DNA of 64,000 bases from Segatella baroniae DSM 16972 = JCM 13447 (lineage in GTDB: Bacteria > Bacteroidota > Bacteroidia > Bacteroidales > Bacteroidaceae), in the NCBI RefSeq assembly GCF_000426585.1, contig NZ_AUFQ01000003.1, forward strand, positions 1 to 64,000, in the 5' to 3' direction. Shown piece by piece: positions 53,724 to 62,598 of this stretch. The notes under the pieces were generated by a model. It made no database searches. It was not told the DNA's origin and worked only from the letters and a program-made list of their open reading frames with translations. The translations under genes and the position numbers were made by a program. Numbering within the stretch: position 1 is the first letter of the stretch; every line of letters begins with the position of its first letter.

Positions 53724-55115
53724 TCATTGCATGTCGTAGACGACTTGCATCATCTGCTTGCCCAATCCGTCGGCCTCTTCCATGGAGCCGGCTTCGCTGT
53801 AGACACGTATGATCGGTTCTGTATTGCTCTTTCTCAGGTGCACCCACTTGTCGGGGAAGTCTATCTTCACGCCGTCCACGTCGTTCACATGGGCTTCTGG
53901 CTTTGCCTCGAATATCGTTTTCACCTTCTCCAAGATGGCGTCTACGTCAGTACTCGGCGTCAGGTCGATGCGGTTCTTGGCGATGAAGTAGTTGGGATAT
54001 TCCCGCCGCAGCTCGCTCACTTTGCACCCTTTCTGCGCCAGGTTGCTCAAGAAGAGTGCAATGCCGACGAGTGCGTCGCGGCCATAATGGCTCTCGGGAT
54101 AGATCACCCCGCCATTGCCTTCTCCGCCAATCACGGCATTCACTTTCTTCATCTTGGTCGTCACGTTGACTTCGCCCACGGCAGCCGGTGTGTAGACGCC
54201 ACCATATCTTTCGGTCACATCACGCAGCGCGCGGGTCGAGCTCAAGTTGCTGACCGTATTGCCGGGCGTGTGCCGCAGCACATAATCGGCCACACTGACC
54301 AACGTATATTCCTCACCAAACATCTTTCCGTCCTCACAGATGAACGCCAGTCGGTCGACATCGGGATCCACGACGATACCCAGGTCGTAACCACCGTGGG
54401 CCAGTTCGCCCATGATACCACCCAGATTCTTTTCCAGCGGCTCGGGATTGTGCGCGAAATCGCCGTTCGCTTCGCCGTTGAGGAACTTGTATTCCACGCC
54501 CAACTTGTCGAGAAGTTTCGGCAGGACAATGCCGCCGACCGAGTTGACGCTGTCCACGACCACCCGGAAATGGGCTTTGCGGATAGCTTCGACATCGACG
54601 AGTTTCAAGGCAAGCACCGATTCTATGTGGCGATTGTCGAACGTGTCGTCATCAACATAACGTCCCAAGCTGTCGACATCGGCGTAGTCGAAATCCTCGC
54701 GTTCGGCAATGGACAACACTTCGTTGCCGTTTTCCTTGGTCAGAAACTCACCTTCGTGGTTCAACAGCTTCAATGCGTTCCAGTTGCGCGGGTTGTGGCT
54801 GGCGGTGATGATGATACCACCGTCGGCTCCTGTCATCCTTACGGCCAGCTCGGTAGTGGGCGTTGTCGCCAGTCCGATGTTGACAACGTCATACCCCATG
54901 CCCATCAACGTTCCGCAAACGACATTCTTCACCATCGCTCCCGATATGCGGGCGTCGCGCCCTACGACTATCTTGTTTGACGGAGTCTTGACGCTTCGCC
55001 GGATGAAGGTGGTGTAAGCCGACGTAAACTTGACGATGTCCAACGGATTCAATGTGTCGCCCGTCTTGCCGCCGATTGTCCCGCGGATTCCCGATATAGA
55101 CTTGATTAGTGTCAT
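53724..55115 (-). CDS. glmM: Phosphoglucosamine mutase
   Basis: A 463-residue phosphohexomutase. The start TLIKSISGIRGTIGG is the GlmM N-terminus, the phosphoserine is S106 in IITASHNPRNWNALK, the metal loop reads VVDPDVDRLAF, and the sugar loop is GGEGNGGVIYPE. The C-terminal phosphate loop is LRKSNTEPIIRVYSEA. It makes glucosamine-1-phosphate for UDP-GlcNAc. It follows DUF4827 by 47 bp and has a good terminator. Confidence 0.93.
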   Translation of the reverse strand: MTLIKSISGIRGTIGGKTGDTLNPLDIVKFTSAYTTFIRRSVKTPSNKIVVGRDARISGAMVKNVVCGTLMGMGYDVVNIGLATTPTTELAVRMTGADGGIIITASHNPRNWNALKLLNHEGEFLTKENGNEVLSIAEREDFDYADVDSLGRYVDDDTFDNRHIESVLALKLVDVEAIRKAHFRVVVDSVNSVGGIVLPKLLDKLGVEYKFLNGEANGDFAHNPEPLEKNLGGIMGELAHGGYDLGIVVDPDVDRLAFICEDGKMFGEEYTLVSVADYVLRHTPGNTVSNLSSTRALRDVTERYGGVYTPAAVGEVNVTTKMKKVNAVIGGEGNGGVIYPESHYGRDALVGIALFLSNLAQKGCKVSELRREYPNYFIAKNRIDLTPSTDVDAILEKVKTIFEAKPEAHVNDVDGVKIDFPDKWVHLRKSNTEPIIRVYSEAGSMEEADGLGKQMMQVVYDMQ

Positions 55116-55162
55116 AAGTATTTATTTTTAATAGATTGAGGCGCTTTGACAAGCCGGAAGGG

Positions 55163-55798
55163 CTATTCCTCCTGGAAAGTCAGTTCATACATGTAGGGTC
55201 TGACGCTGTTCGACGCGCTGAGCGTGCCCGACGAACTGGGCACGATCAGGCGGACCTTGGCCAATTCGTCGCCGTCTTTCTTCGGTCGACCGATGTTGAT
55301 GAAGTCGAAAGGAATCATCCAACCGGCAGGCACTGCCAAGGAATTGTATCGACTGTACATCGTGCTCTTGCCACGGACGAAGCTTCCTGAGAAGGTTCCC
55401 GAATTGTTTCTGACCACCATGTGGTCGACCAGACTGGAATAATAGACCCAACGATTCGACAAAACCACGGAGTCGGTCTTCACATCGGTTTCGTCAAATC
55501 TCACCAAAAGGTTCTTGATTTCACCTTTCTTTATTTTAGTTCCGACGCCTTTCCTTACAATCTGCATGTAGACGCCAGTGCTGTTCATCAGCACCCACTC
55601 GTTGTCTTTCAGGTTGGTCACGCTGTCGCGCGCGAAAAACTCTGCCTCCGAGATGACTTTTATATTATGCTTCGTTATGTAATCGCTGATGGCCGTGCGC
55701 TCTTTTTTCTTCAAATCGGCGTATGTCTCGCCGTTCTTACACGATTCAAAGGTCGCCAGAGCGACAAACGCCAGCAAAAACAGATATGCTCTTTTCAT
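55163..55798 (-). CDS. DUF4827 lipoprotein (FKBP-like fold)
   Basis: A 211-residue lipoprotein; the start MKRAYLFLLAFVALATFESC (55798) gives lipobox FESC. DLKKKERTAISDYITKHNIKVIS and GVYMQIVRKGVGTKIKKGE match DUF4827. The C-terminal part (VPAGWMIPFDFINIGRPKKDGDELAKVRLIVPS) has the FKBP-like half-barrel used by Bacteroidota periplasmic isomerase-like proteins. Enzymatic activity is unproven. Confidence 0.88.
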   Translation of the reverse strand: MKRAYLFLLAFVALATFESCKNGETYADLKKKERTAISDYITKHNIKVISEAEFFARDSVTNLKDNEWVLMNSTGVYMQIVRKGVGTKIKKGEIKNLLVRFDETDVKTDSVVLSNRWVYYSSLVDHMVVRNNSGTFSGSFVRGKSTMYSRYNSLAVPAGWMIPFDFINIGRPKKDGDELAKVRLIVPSSSGTLSASNSVRPYMYELTFQEE

Positions 55799-55821
55799 TT
55801 TACACACAAATGGTTACGGGG

Positions 55822-55829
55822 CAAAGGTA
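55822..55829 (-). promoter_or_regulatory. DUF4827-glmM promoter -7 element
   Basis: TACCTTTG on the minus strand, 23 bp before the ATG at 55798; -33 not clear. Confidence 0.5.
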
Positions 55830-55879
55830 GTAAAAAATACTTATATCCACTTGTGCCCCCTTATGGATTTATTTATATT

Positions 55880-56917
55880 TTAACCTTTCAACAGGCTTTC
55901 ATAACGAATTATTGCAGTGCGCACAATCGTCTCTGCCTCGGCCAACGTGCAGTTCAGATGGCCGCCGCTGGCATTGAGATGGCCGCCGCCGTCGAAGAAC
56001 TCAGCCGCCATCCGGTTGCAAGGAAAGTCATCGACCGAACGAAGACTCACCCAAACGACCCGGTCTCGCCGGTCGTCTTCGCGCAATGAAATGCTCAATT
56101 TCATGCCTTTGATTTTCAAAGGCTCGTTCACCAGCCCCTCAACGTCACCTTTGATGAAATGAAAGTTCTTCATATCGCGGCGGGAAATCGTGAAATAGCT
56201 TGCATGAAAGTCATCAAAAACATTGAGTTTCTGCGACATAAGATAACCTCTTAGACGTATCGCCCAGGGGCTGAACACATTGAAGACGTTGCGATATATC
56301 TTGTCTTTGTCAATGCCTTTGGTCAACAGTTGCCCGATGACATGATAGATTTCGGGGCGCGTGGAGTTATAAGTAAACCCTCCGGTGTCGGTCATCATGC
56401 CCGTATAGAGGGCGACGGCCATGTGGCGGTTCATTCGTTCAAAGCCGCCCAGCTGGCAGATGATGCGGAACAGTAGTTCGCACGTGCTGCACATCTCGGG
56501 GAATGACAGCGCCAAGGCACCGGGAATGCGTGGATTGGTGTGGTGGTCGATCAGCACGTAGCGGCCCTTGAAGTTGTCCATGGCGGCCGCCATGGCGTCG
56601 AGACGGTCGAGTCCGTCGAAGTCGAGACAGAACACCAGGTCGGCTTCGGCCACTATCCGGTCGGCTTCTTCCTTGTGCTTGTCATACCGCAACAATGTTT
56701 CGCTGCCCGGCAGCCATCTCAGGAAGTCGGGATAGGTGTCGGGGACGATGGCCCTGGGTGCCTTCCCTTGCGACCGCAGGTAGTCCGACCATGCCAGGAC
56801 GGCCCCCATCGCGTCGCCGTCGGGCGACTTGTGGCAGCAGACCACTATCTTTTCTGCCTGTCCGATGGACTCTTCGAGCAAGGTCAGCTGCTTGTCTGTT
56901 AGTACGTCGATATTCAT
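55880..56917 (-). CDS. DHH/DHHA1 phosphoesterase (NrnA/RecJ-like family)
   Basis: A 345-residue protein with the DHH metal motifs CCHKSPDGDAMGA, LDFDGLDRL and LIDHHTNP, and the DHHA1 nucleic-acid grip FDGGGHLNASGGHL. The layout is that of bifunctional oligoribonuclease/PAP phosphatases (NrnA). Substrate preference (nanoRNA, pAp or cyclic dinucleotide products) is not readable. The start at 56917 opens the first conserved helix; a frame extending upstream would cross the promoter and terminator. Confidence 0.93.
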   Translation of the reverse strand: MNIDVLTDKQLTLLEESIGQAEKIVVCCHKSPDGDAMGAVLAWSDYLRSQGKAPRAIVPDTYPDFLRWLPGSETLLRYDKHKEEADRIVAEADLVFCLDFDGLDRLDAMAAAMDNFKGRYVLIDHHTNPRIPGALALSFPEMCSTCELLFRIICQLGGFERMNRHMAVALYTGMMTDTGGFTYNSTRPEIYHVIGQLLTKGIDKDKIYRNVFNVFSPWAIRLRGYLMSQKLNVFDDFHASYFTISRRDMKNFHFIKGDVEGLVNEPLKIKGMKLSISLREDDRRDRVVWVSLRSVDDFPCNRMAAEFFDGGGHLNASGGHLNCTLAEAETIVRTAIIRYESLLKG

Positions 56918-56925
56918 AATGGATG

Positions 56926-56966
56926 CAAAGGTACAAAAAAAAGGCACATCGATGATATGCCTTTTT
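56926..56966 (-). promoter_or_regulatory. DHH promoter -7 box fused to the terminator of the upstream gene
   Basis: TACCTTTG (56926-56933, minus strand) ends 8 bp before the DHH ATG, implying a 5' leader of only a few nt. Directly upstream, AAAAAGGCA (56938-56946) and TGCCTTTTT (56958-56966) form a 9-bp stem followed by eight T on the minus strand, the terminator of the nucleotidyltransferase gene. The -33 region is thus inside the terminator. Confidence 0.65.
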
Positions 56967-56985
56967 CTGTATTTTTCGGTTTCTC

Positions 56986-57897
56986 TCAGAACAGGCGGGC
57001 CGGATAGACGCCGTCGTCCACCAACTGCTGTATTCTGTCGACCACACCCTGACGGTCGGCGGCATAGGTGACGCCGAACCACTTGCTTGTCGTGTCGAGC
57101 ACCTTGACCGACGCCGTGCCGTCCAGAATCAGCTTGTTGACCATCAGCGGGATGAAGAACTCGGCCTTCAGGTTGGCCATGTTGGCCGGATCGGACAGGA
57201 ATTGCTTGAAATAGTCCTCGCTGTAAGCGAAGTAATCGGGCGTGAATCCCCACACGTTCATGCTGACGGGCGTATTGTCGGGCACGGCTATCCACTCGCC
57301 GTTTTCATCCTTATACTTCACTTCCCCTTCGCGGCGCTCGATTTCGGTGCGCTCCACGACGGTCGTCAGGTTGTCTTCTGCGTCCTTTGAGCAAATGCCG
57401 CGGGCCACGGTTCCATTGTCGCTCAGCGTGTTGCCCACACGGAATCCGACCATGGCATAATGGTTCTTGCTGCCTTCGGGCAGCTCGCTCAGATACTTGC
57501 CCACCGCCATGAAGCAGTCGCGGTTGTAGAAATCGTCGCAATTGATGACACAGAATGGTTCTTTCACGACGTCCTTGGCCATCAGCACGGCATGGTTGGT
57601 GCCCCAAGGCTTCTCTCTGCCTTCGGGAACGGCAAAGCCTTCGGGCAGCGCGTCTATGCTTTGGAAGCAGAGTTCCACGGGGATGTGGCCCTCATACTTG
57701 CTGAGCACCTTGTCTCTGAACTGCTGTTCAAAATCCTTTCGGATGATGAAGACAATCTTGCCGAACCCTGCCTGGATGGCATCGTAAATCGAGTAATCCA
57801 TAATCGTTTCGCCGTTGGGGCCCAGACCGTCCAACTGCTTCAGTCCTCCGTAGCGACTGCCCATTCCCGCAGCCAATAGCAACAATGTTGGTTTCAT
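56986..57897 (-). CDS. Nucleotidyltransferase (sugar-1-phosphate type)
   Basis: A 303-residue protein starting LLLLAAGMGSRYGGLKQLDGLGPNGETIMDYSIYDA, the NTP-transferase GxGxR-x-K signature. It continues with KPWGTNHAVLMAKD, FCVINCDDFYNRDCF (metal Asp) and VERTEIER. The family resembles GalU/RmlA-type enzymes; in Bacteroidota such proteins are often near phosphotransferases for surface sugar activation, none of which is adjacent here. The exact sugar is unknown. Its promoter has a GCGCAAT dyad. Confidence 0.88.
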   Translation of the reverse strand: MKPTLLLLAAGMGSRYGGLKQLDGLGPNGETIMDYSIYDAIQAGFGKIVFIIRKDFEQQFRDKVLSKYEGHIPVELCFQSIDALPEGFAVPEGREKPWGTNHAVLMAKDVVKEPFCVINCDDFYNRDCFMAVGKYLSELPEGSKNHYAMVGFRVGNTLSDNGTVARGICSKDAEDNLTTVVERTEIERREGEVKYKDENGEWIAVPDNTPVSMNVWGFTPDYFAYSEDYFKQFLSDPANMANLKAEFFIPLMVNKLILDGTASVKVLDTTSKWFGVTYAADRQGVVDRIQQLVDDGVYPARLF

Positions 57898-57945
57898 TAT
57901 ATCTTAAATTTAAGTTGTACGACTTGCTTATTCAAGTCTTGACTA

Positions 57946-57973
57946 CAAAGATAGCGCAATTTTATGATTGCGC
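57946..57973 (-). promoter_or_regulatory. Nucleotidyltransferase promoter with a GCGCAAT dyad
   Basis: TATCTTTG (57946-57953) on the minus strand. Immediately upstream, GCGCAAT (57954-57960) and ATTGCGC (57967-57973) form a perfect 7-bp inverted repeat with a 6-bp gap, covering the region where a -33 contact would be expected. This is an operator-like arrangement for a dimeric regulator. The leader also contains GACTTG/CAAGTC. Confidence 0.55.
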
Positions 57974-58208
57974 CATCATCTCTTGCGTATATTTTCGCCG
58001 ACCCTATGCTTTTGGATTGTTTTTAGGAAATGACAAGCGTGCTTTGGGGCCTCCATCCATTTGCAAAGCCTGCCCTCCATCCTCATCGTCCAGCCTCCCG
58101 AACGCTTGGAAAACAGGCTCCGACGACTATGAATAATATTTACAAAAGCTTTGAAATGGCTGCGTTTTTCAGCAAGAGACAACAGGACGGGATGAAAAAC
58201 GTGTTTTT
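57974..58208. other. Spacer without a recognised gene
   Basis: No coding frame is convincing. An AATATTTACAAA stretch near 58136 recurs near 58483, on the other side of the repeat array. Confidence 0.4.
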
Positions 58209-58237
58209 AGACAGGAGTGCAAAGGACTGACTGTCAG
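58209..58237 (+). repeat. IS-end-like element, diverged copy 3
   Basis: AGACAGGAGTGCAAAG followed by ACTG and TCAG aligns with the elements at 12931 and 254 (15 of 16 in the first block, gapped after). It lies 40 bp before a 22-bp array, as copy 2 adjoins one. Confidence 0.4.
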
Positions 58238-58276
58238 CTTGTTGCGGTTCGCCGGTCAAACACGGTGGCCCAATCA

Positions 58277-58387
58277 CCTTGAAACAGGCCTCCTTTTGCC
58301 TTGTAGAAAGGCCCTTGTCGCATCCTGAAAGTCGTGCTTCAGCGCGTCGGAAGGACTGCTTTCAGCCAGTGAAAGCGCCACGGGCGC
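58277..58387. repeat. 22-bp-period tandem array between the nucleotidyltransferase and POT genes
   Basis: Five steps (58277, 58299, 58321, 58343, 58366), one of 23 bp. Rotated, units begin AGG or AG and carry CTGCTTT, CTCCTTTT or GTGCTTC in the middle, then end GAA. This skeleton is shared with the array at 12785. A weaker unit precedes it at about 58253. Confidence 0.65.
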
Positions 58388-58607
58388 AACTTGTCATCTA
58401 TCTTTTGCCGCCCGGCCTGCCCTCTTTCCGGGTTTTGCAGCTCCAGATGTAGGTAAAAAAAGATGCGTTTTTTACGCCAAAAATATTTACAAACACCGAC
58501 ATGTTCGGCCCCGGTTGTCTCTTGGTCGCACGCATGTATGGCGATGGCGCATACCGAACCATGTTCAACAGAGTCCGATATGCGCCACTTCCGTTCAGTT
58601 CATCTGC
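58388..58607. other. Spacer with hairpins downstream of the POT transporter
   Basis: GTAAAAAA/TTTTTTAC (58453-58475, 7-nt loop) and a wide dyad ACATGTTCGG/CCGAACCATGT (58499-58508 and 58555-58565) lie past the POT stop and may end its mRNA. No gene is recognised. Confidence 0.4.
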
Positions 58608-60125
58608 TTAGCAAACTTTCTCCAGCTTCTTCATCACAGCGAAGACGAAGATGAAGGAAGCCAGGCAAAGGGCTACCAGGACGCCCCAAACGACCGTCAG
58701 GGGCACTGCCTTCCACAGATAGGCCGGTATTTGAACCAGGAAATTGCCGATGGCCGTCGCGCCAAACCAGCAGCCCATCATCACGCCTTTGTACTTTTCG
58801 GGAGCCACCTTGCTCACGAACGAAATGCCCATTGGTGAGAGAAGCAACTCTGCAAAGGTGAGAACGAGATAGGTGATGACGAGCCAGTTGGGTGAAACAC
58901 GCTGTTCGTCGGTCAGGTTGTAGCTCAAGCCGATGGACGCGAAAATCATGATGACATAGGCGGCGCCGGCCACGAGCATGCCATAGCCGATCTTGCGGGG
59001 CGCGGAAGGCTCCATGCCTTTGGACGCCAGCCAACCGAACAGACCCATGCTGACCGGAGTGAGGAATACGACAAAGCTCGGATTGAACTGCTGGAAGATA
59101 GGAGCCTCGATGGCAGTCTGCACCCCTTGGGTGGCATTATAATTGTGTGCAAGATAAGCCGCAGCCAAAGCGATGATGGCGAAAGCAATTACCTTGCCCT
59201 TGCTGGTCTTGCTCTGAACGAGCGCGAACAGTGAGTAGATGATGAAGATGCAAGCCAGAATGTTCGTAATGTCGAACAACATGCCGACCGTTCCTTCGAC
59301 ACTCTTGACGACAAAGTCGCGCGCAAAATACGTCAAGGTGAGTCCGTTCTGATGGAAAGCCATCCAGAAGAAGATGACAACGGCGAAAACAAGGTAGAGC
59401 GCAACCAGCCGCGACTTGGTGTCGGCTTTCTCTTCAGGCGTCTCTTCCCGCTTTTCAATGGCCGCGCCGGCATTCTTCTCCACCTTTCTGGCCGAGTTGT
59501 CCACATGGGCGAAGGTCCAGCGGAAACCGTAGTAGATGGCCATGGAGACGATCAAAGACACGCAGGCCACGCCGAAGGCATAGTGGTAGGCGGTCTGTTC
59601 CGAAGCTCCCAATGCCATCTTGGCCCATGCGATGAGCTTCAAGGCTGCCGTTGGCGCGAACATGGCGCCGATGTTGATGGCCATGTAGAAGATGGAGAAG
59701 CCATTGTCGCGCTGCGAAGCATACTTCGGGTCGTCGTAGAGATTGCCCACCATCACCTGGAGATTGCCTTTGAAGAGGCTTGTCCCCACGCTGATCAACA
59801 GCAGGGCGGCGACCATCATGGCAACGGCAAGGGCGCCGGAACCGGCCGGAATGGCAAGCAGCAGATAGCCCAGGAACATCACGAGAATGCCGAAGGTGAC
59901 GCATTTGCCGAAGCCTATGCGGTCGGCCACGGCGCCACCGGCGATTGGAAGGAAATAAACCAGCATCAGGAACGACGCGTAGACGGTTCCGGCAAGGCCT
60001 TCGCCCCAACCGAAATTAGCCTGCAAGAACAGAACGAAGATAGCCAGCATCGTGTAGTAACCGAAGCGTTCTCCGGTGTTGGCCAACGCTAACGCAAAGA
60101 GGCCTTTAGGTTGATTTTCAAACAT
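58608..60125 (-). CDS. Proton-dependent oligopeptide transporter (POT/PTR family MFS)
   Basis: A 505-residue permease with about 14 spans. The family motif NTGERFGYYTM provides the ER..YY signature for proton coupling near the N-terminus. GTSLFKGNLQVMVGNLY and FSIFYMAINIGAMFAP are the second POT signature. A hydrophilic loop (about 210-245, KVEKNAGAAIEKREETPEEK) joins the halves. It imports di-/tripeptides, fitting an amino-acid-fermenting lifestyle. The PorT-like gene lies 69 bp downstream, with a GACATT/AATGTC hairpin between. Confidence 0.92.
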   Translation of the reverse strand: MFENQPKGLFALALANTGERFGYYTMLAIFVLFLQANFGWGEGLAGTVYASFLMLVYFLPIAGGAVADRIGFGKCVTFGILVMFLGYLLLAIPAGSGALAVAMMVAALLLISVGTSLFKGNLQVMVGNLYDDPKYASQRDNGFSIFYMAINIGAMFAPTAALKLIAWAKMALGASEQTAYHYAFGVACVSLIVSMAIYYGFRWTFAHVDNSARKVEKNAGAAIEKREETPEEKADTKSRLVALYLVFAVVIFFWMAFHQNGLTLTYFARDFVVKSVEGTVGMLFDITNILACIFIIYSLFALVQSKTSKGKVIAFAIIALAAAYLAHNYNATQGVQTAIEAPIFQQFNPSFVVFLTPVSMGLFGWLASKGMEPSAPRKIGYGMLVAGAAYVIMIFASIGLSYNLTDEQRVSPNWLVITYLVLTFAELLLSPMGISFVSKVAPEKYKGVMMGCWFGATAIGNFLVQIPAYLWKAVPLTVVWGVLVALCLASFIFVFAVMKKLEKVC

Positions 60126-60194
60126 AAGAATTATTTTAAATTAATATTAGGTTATTCGGGGTGTACATGGACATTGACATCCTCTTGTGAATGT

Positions 60195-60938
60195 CTACTT
60201 GCACCTCTTCGTGCGCGAGACGTCGAACAGATAGGTGGCCTTGACGACGATGTTTCCCAGGTTTGACTTGGCGAAATAGTCGCGTTTGGAGCTTCCGTAG
60301 ATGTTGCCCAGCCCATAATAATAACGCGCTTCGAGCAAGAAATGACCGATTTTGGGATGCGCGTATTCGATTCCGCCGCCCAAGGCGATACCATAATCCA
60401 GCTTGTTTTCCACAGCCATCGTGTCCTGGGCCACGACCTGGTTGCTGCGGTCGGTCATGTTCCGGTTCTTGAAATCGAAATTCATTTGGGTGGATTCGCT
60501 CAACAGATAGCCGAACTGCGGCCCCAGATTGACGAAAAACTGCATGCCTTTCGTCTCCCTTCCCCAGGCCAAGTGGGCGAAGAGCGGCACCTGGATGTAA
60601 TTCAGCGTGCGGCTGTATTCCTCGGCCAGGCCCGTCACGGCGTTGACAACGGGATTCCGGTCGTGGTCGATGATGTCTTCCGTCCACCCCACCCGCGCGT
60701 AGTTGATCTCGCCAAGGATGGAACAGATGGTGGAAAAATACTTCTCTGAGGTGTATTTCAACGTCAGTCCCCCCGTAAAACCGTTGTGTCCTTGCTGGTT
60801 CACCTTGGGCGTGAACCCGACATTGCTCATCACCAGTCCTCCGTTTACGCCTATCTGGAAATCATTGCGGTGCAGACCTATTTGGGCGTTTGCCTGCAAG
60901 GACAAGAGGGAAAGTATAAAAACAAGGATTTTCTTCAT
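60195..60938 (-). CDS. PorT-family outer-membrane beta-barrel protein
   Basis: A 247-residue exported protein (signal MKKILVFILSLLSLQANAQ) with an eight-strand-like barrel pattern: FQIGVNGGLVMSNVGFTP, GFTGGLTLKYTSEKYF, EINYARVGWTED, LNYIQVPLFAHLAWG, FFVNLGPQFGYLLS, YGIALGGGIEYA, LLEARYYYGLGNI. The NYIQVPLFAH-type strand is common to the PorT/outer-membrane beta-barrel family, of which true PorT belongs to type IX secretion. Whether this is PorT itself is uncertain. It follows the LysM gene by 24 bp, so they are co-transcribed. Confidence 0.8.
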   Translation of the reverse strand: MKKILVFILSLLSLQANAQIGLHRNDFQIGVNGGLVMSNVGFTPKVNQQGHNGFTGGLTLKYTSEKYFSTICSILGEINYARVGWTEDIIDHDRNPVVNAVTGLAEEYSRTLNYIQVPLFAHLAWGRETKGMQFFVNLGPQFGYLLSESTQMNFDFKNRNMTDRSNQVVAQDTMAVENKLDYGIALGGGIEYAHPKIGHFLLEARYYYGLGNIYGSSKRDYFAKSNLGNIVVKATYLFDVSRTKRCK

Positions 60939-60962
60939 AACGAATAGATGCGGAAAAGCAAG

Positions 60963-62354
60963 TTAAAATTCCATCAGTTCCAACTTGCCGTCATAGCGGT
61001 AGTGAACGAGCAGGAAACTGTCATTCTGGTATCCGCCGTCGCCCACACGAGAGAAATGGAGCGGCGACTGGAGGGCGCGATGGCGATTCTGCGATTTCGA
61101 GCCGGTAAATCCTTTGCCGAAGGAGCGTAACCCCTGCAAGAAGAAGCTCGCCTGGTCGTAACCCGTCAGCGCGAAGTGGGGTAAAGCATAGAGCATGTCG
61201 GCCTGGAACCAATGGCGATAGTTGCGCTCAAAGCCGGCCGTGGCCCCCGACACAGGATTATAATAAAAGGTGGAAGGGATATAGGTGTCGAACTTGTGGA
61301 AATGCTCTATATTGTATTTGGTGTACATCAGCCATTCCGTGTAGCCGTAAAGTGAGACCAACACGCCGGAGCGCATGGCCCGCAAGCCATCCAACTTGTT
61401 GAGGGCCAGCGTCAGTTCAGGCGAACGGCCCGTATTAAGCACAACCACGTTGCGCTTGTTGGTGTCGAAAGCCTTGGCGAAATTCTCTTCGCTCGACTTC
61501 AGGTTGGTAATGCTGTAGGCGATTCCGCGGCTCTCCAGCTGCTTGCGAAGCCCGAAGGTAAACGCCGCTTTCCTGCTGGTGGTGTCGTTGCAGTCGATAA
61601 ACACCGGATGGCAGTCGCCGAAACGGGACAGGAACACGTCGATACTGCGCTGGTTCAGCTTGGCGGGCGACTGGTAGACCTGGTACAACTCCTGGTATTC
61701 GCTCACCTCGTTGCCCGAGATTGAAAAAGGAATCACCAACCTGATATGATGTTTCTTGCAGAATTGGGCCAATGGTTTCACCTGTTTGCTGTACAACGGC
61801 CCGAATATCACGTCACAATTCTTGGCATGCACGTCCTGCAGCAGCTGGTTGATGTCCGTGTCCATCGCCGCGTTCCAGGCATGGATGTCGGTGGACAGGC
61901 CCTTGGCTTTCAGGCTGTCGCAGGCAATCAGCAGGCCACGATAGTACTCGGTCATGCGCCTGCCGTCGCCATCCACGTCGTGCAAGGGGAGCATGACGCC
62001 GACCGTCAGCCTGTCGCCGGAAGGGCGGGTCGCTGCCGTCGAGGCGGTCGCGGGCTGCGACACTCTTGCGGCAGCGGCATTCTGCGACGTGGCGGTTGGC
62101 TTGTCGCCTGAATCCACTTGTGGAATCATGACATAGTCTCCATGACGAAGCTCATACCCCTCTTGCTTCATCTGCGGATTGGCTTCGAGAAGTTGCGGAA
62201 TGGTTATGTCGAATTTCCGGGCTATGCCGTAAATGGTGTCTTTTTTCTTTACTTTATATTTGTCCCGAATGACCAAGGACTGCGCCATCAAGGAGCTGCT
62301 TAGGACAAACAGGAAGAGGAGGAAACAACATTTCTTTAGCTGTATCATGATCAT
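60963..62354 (-). CDS. LysM domain plus type 1 periplasmic-binding-fold protein
   Basis: A 463-residue exported protein. After the signal peptide, one LysM domain (about 30-78: YKVKKKDTIYGIARKFDITIPQLLEANP, GYELRHGDYVMIPQ) anchors it to peptidoglycan. An Ala/Thr/Ser linker is followed by a Peripla_BP_6-like domain (LTVGVMLPLHDVDGDGRRMTEYYRGLLIACDSL, CDVIFGPLYSKQVKPLAQFCKKHHIRLVIPFS). Such architecture recalls LpoA-like regulators of cell-wall synthesis, but function is unknown. The Met at 62348 is an alternative start; a TACTTTTG box lies at 62374. Confidence 0.85.
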   Translation of the reverse strand: MIMIQLKKCCFLLFLFVLSSSLMAQSLVIRDKYKVKKKDTIYGIARKFDITIPQLLEANPQMKQEGYELRHGDYVMIPQVDSGDKPTATSQNAAAARVSQPATASTAATRPSGDRLTVGVMLPLHDVDGDGRRMTEYYRGLLIACDSLKAKGLSTDIHAWNAAMDTDINQLLQDVHAKNCDVIFGPLYSKQVKPLAQFCKKHHIRLVIPFSISGNEVSEYQELYQVYQSPAKLNQRSIDVFLSRFGDCHPVFIDCNDTTSRKAAFTFGLRKQLESRGIAYSITNLKSSEENFAKAFDTNKRNVVVLNTGRSPELTLALNKLDGLRAMRSGVLVSLYGYTEWLMYTKYNIEHFHKFDTYIPSTFYYNPVSGATAGFERNYRHWFQADMLYALPHFALTGYDQASFFLQGLRSFGKGFTGSKSQNRHRALQSPLHFSRVGDGGYQNDSFLLVHYRYDGKLELMEF

Positions 62355-62373
62355 TTGTCATCTGTTTCTATTG

Positions 62374-62381
62374 CAAAAGTA
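62374..62381 (-). promoter_or_regulatory. Promoter -7 element of the LysM-PorT operon
   Basis: TACTTTTG on the minus strand, 20 bp before the start; -33 unclear. Confidence 0.5.
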
Positions 62382-62563
62382 GTAAAATAATCGGATAAGA
62401 ATAAATAATGTCATGGTTTTTCAGCTCTTTCATGACAATTGTCCATACGAATATCCATACAAAACGGCCGCGCCTTGGCCCAAACCATGTCAAACGGATT
62501 GGCGGTTTGCGCCTTATTCCGTTAAACTTTCCATATTCGTGCGCTTGTTACGGCGTTTTTCTG

Positions 62564-62571
62564 TACCTTTG
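62564..62571 (+). promoter_or_regulatory. Promoter -7 element of the T9SS-cargo/uvrA unit
   Basis: TACCTTTG, 27 bp before the ATG at 62599; CTTG at 62544-62547 is 16 bp upstream. The rest of the 62355-62563 spacer contains only a GTCATG/CATGAC dyad. Confidence 0.55.
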
Positions 62572-62598
62572 CTTACTTCAAACAAAGTGACGACTACA

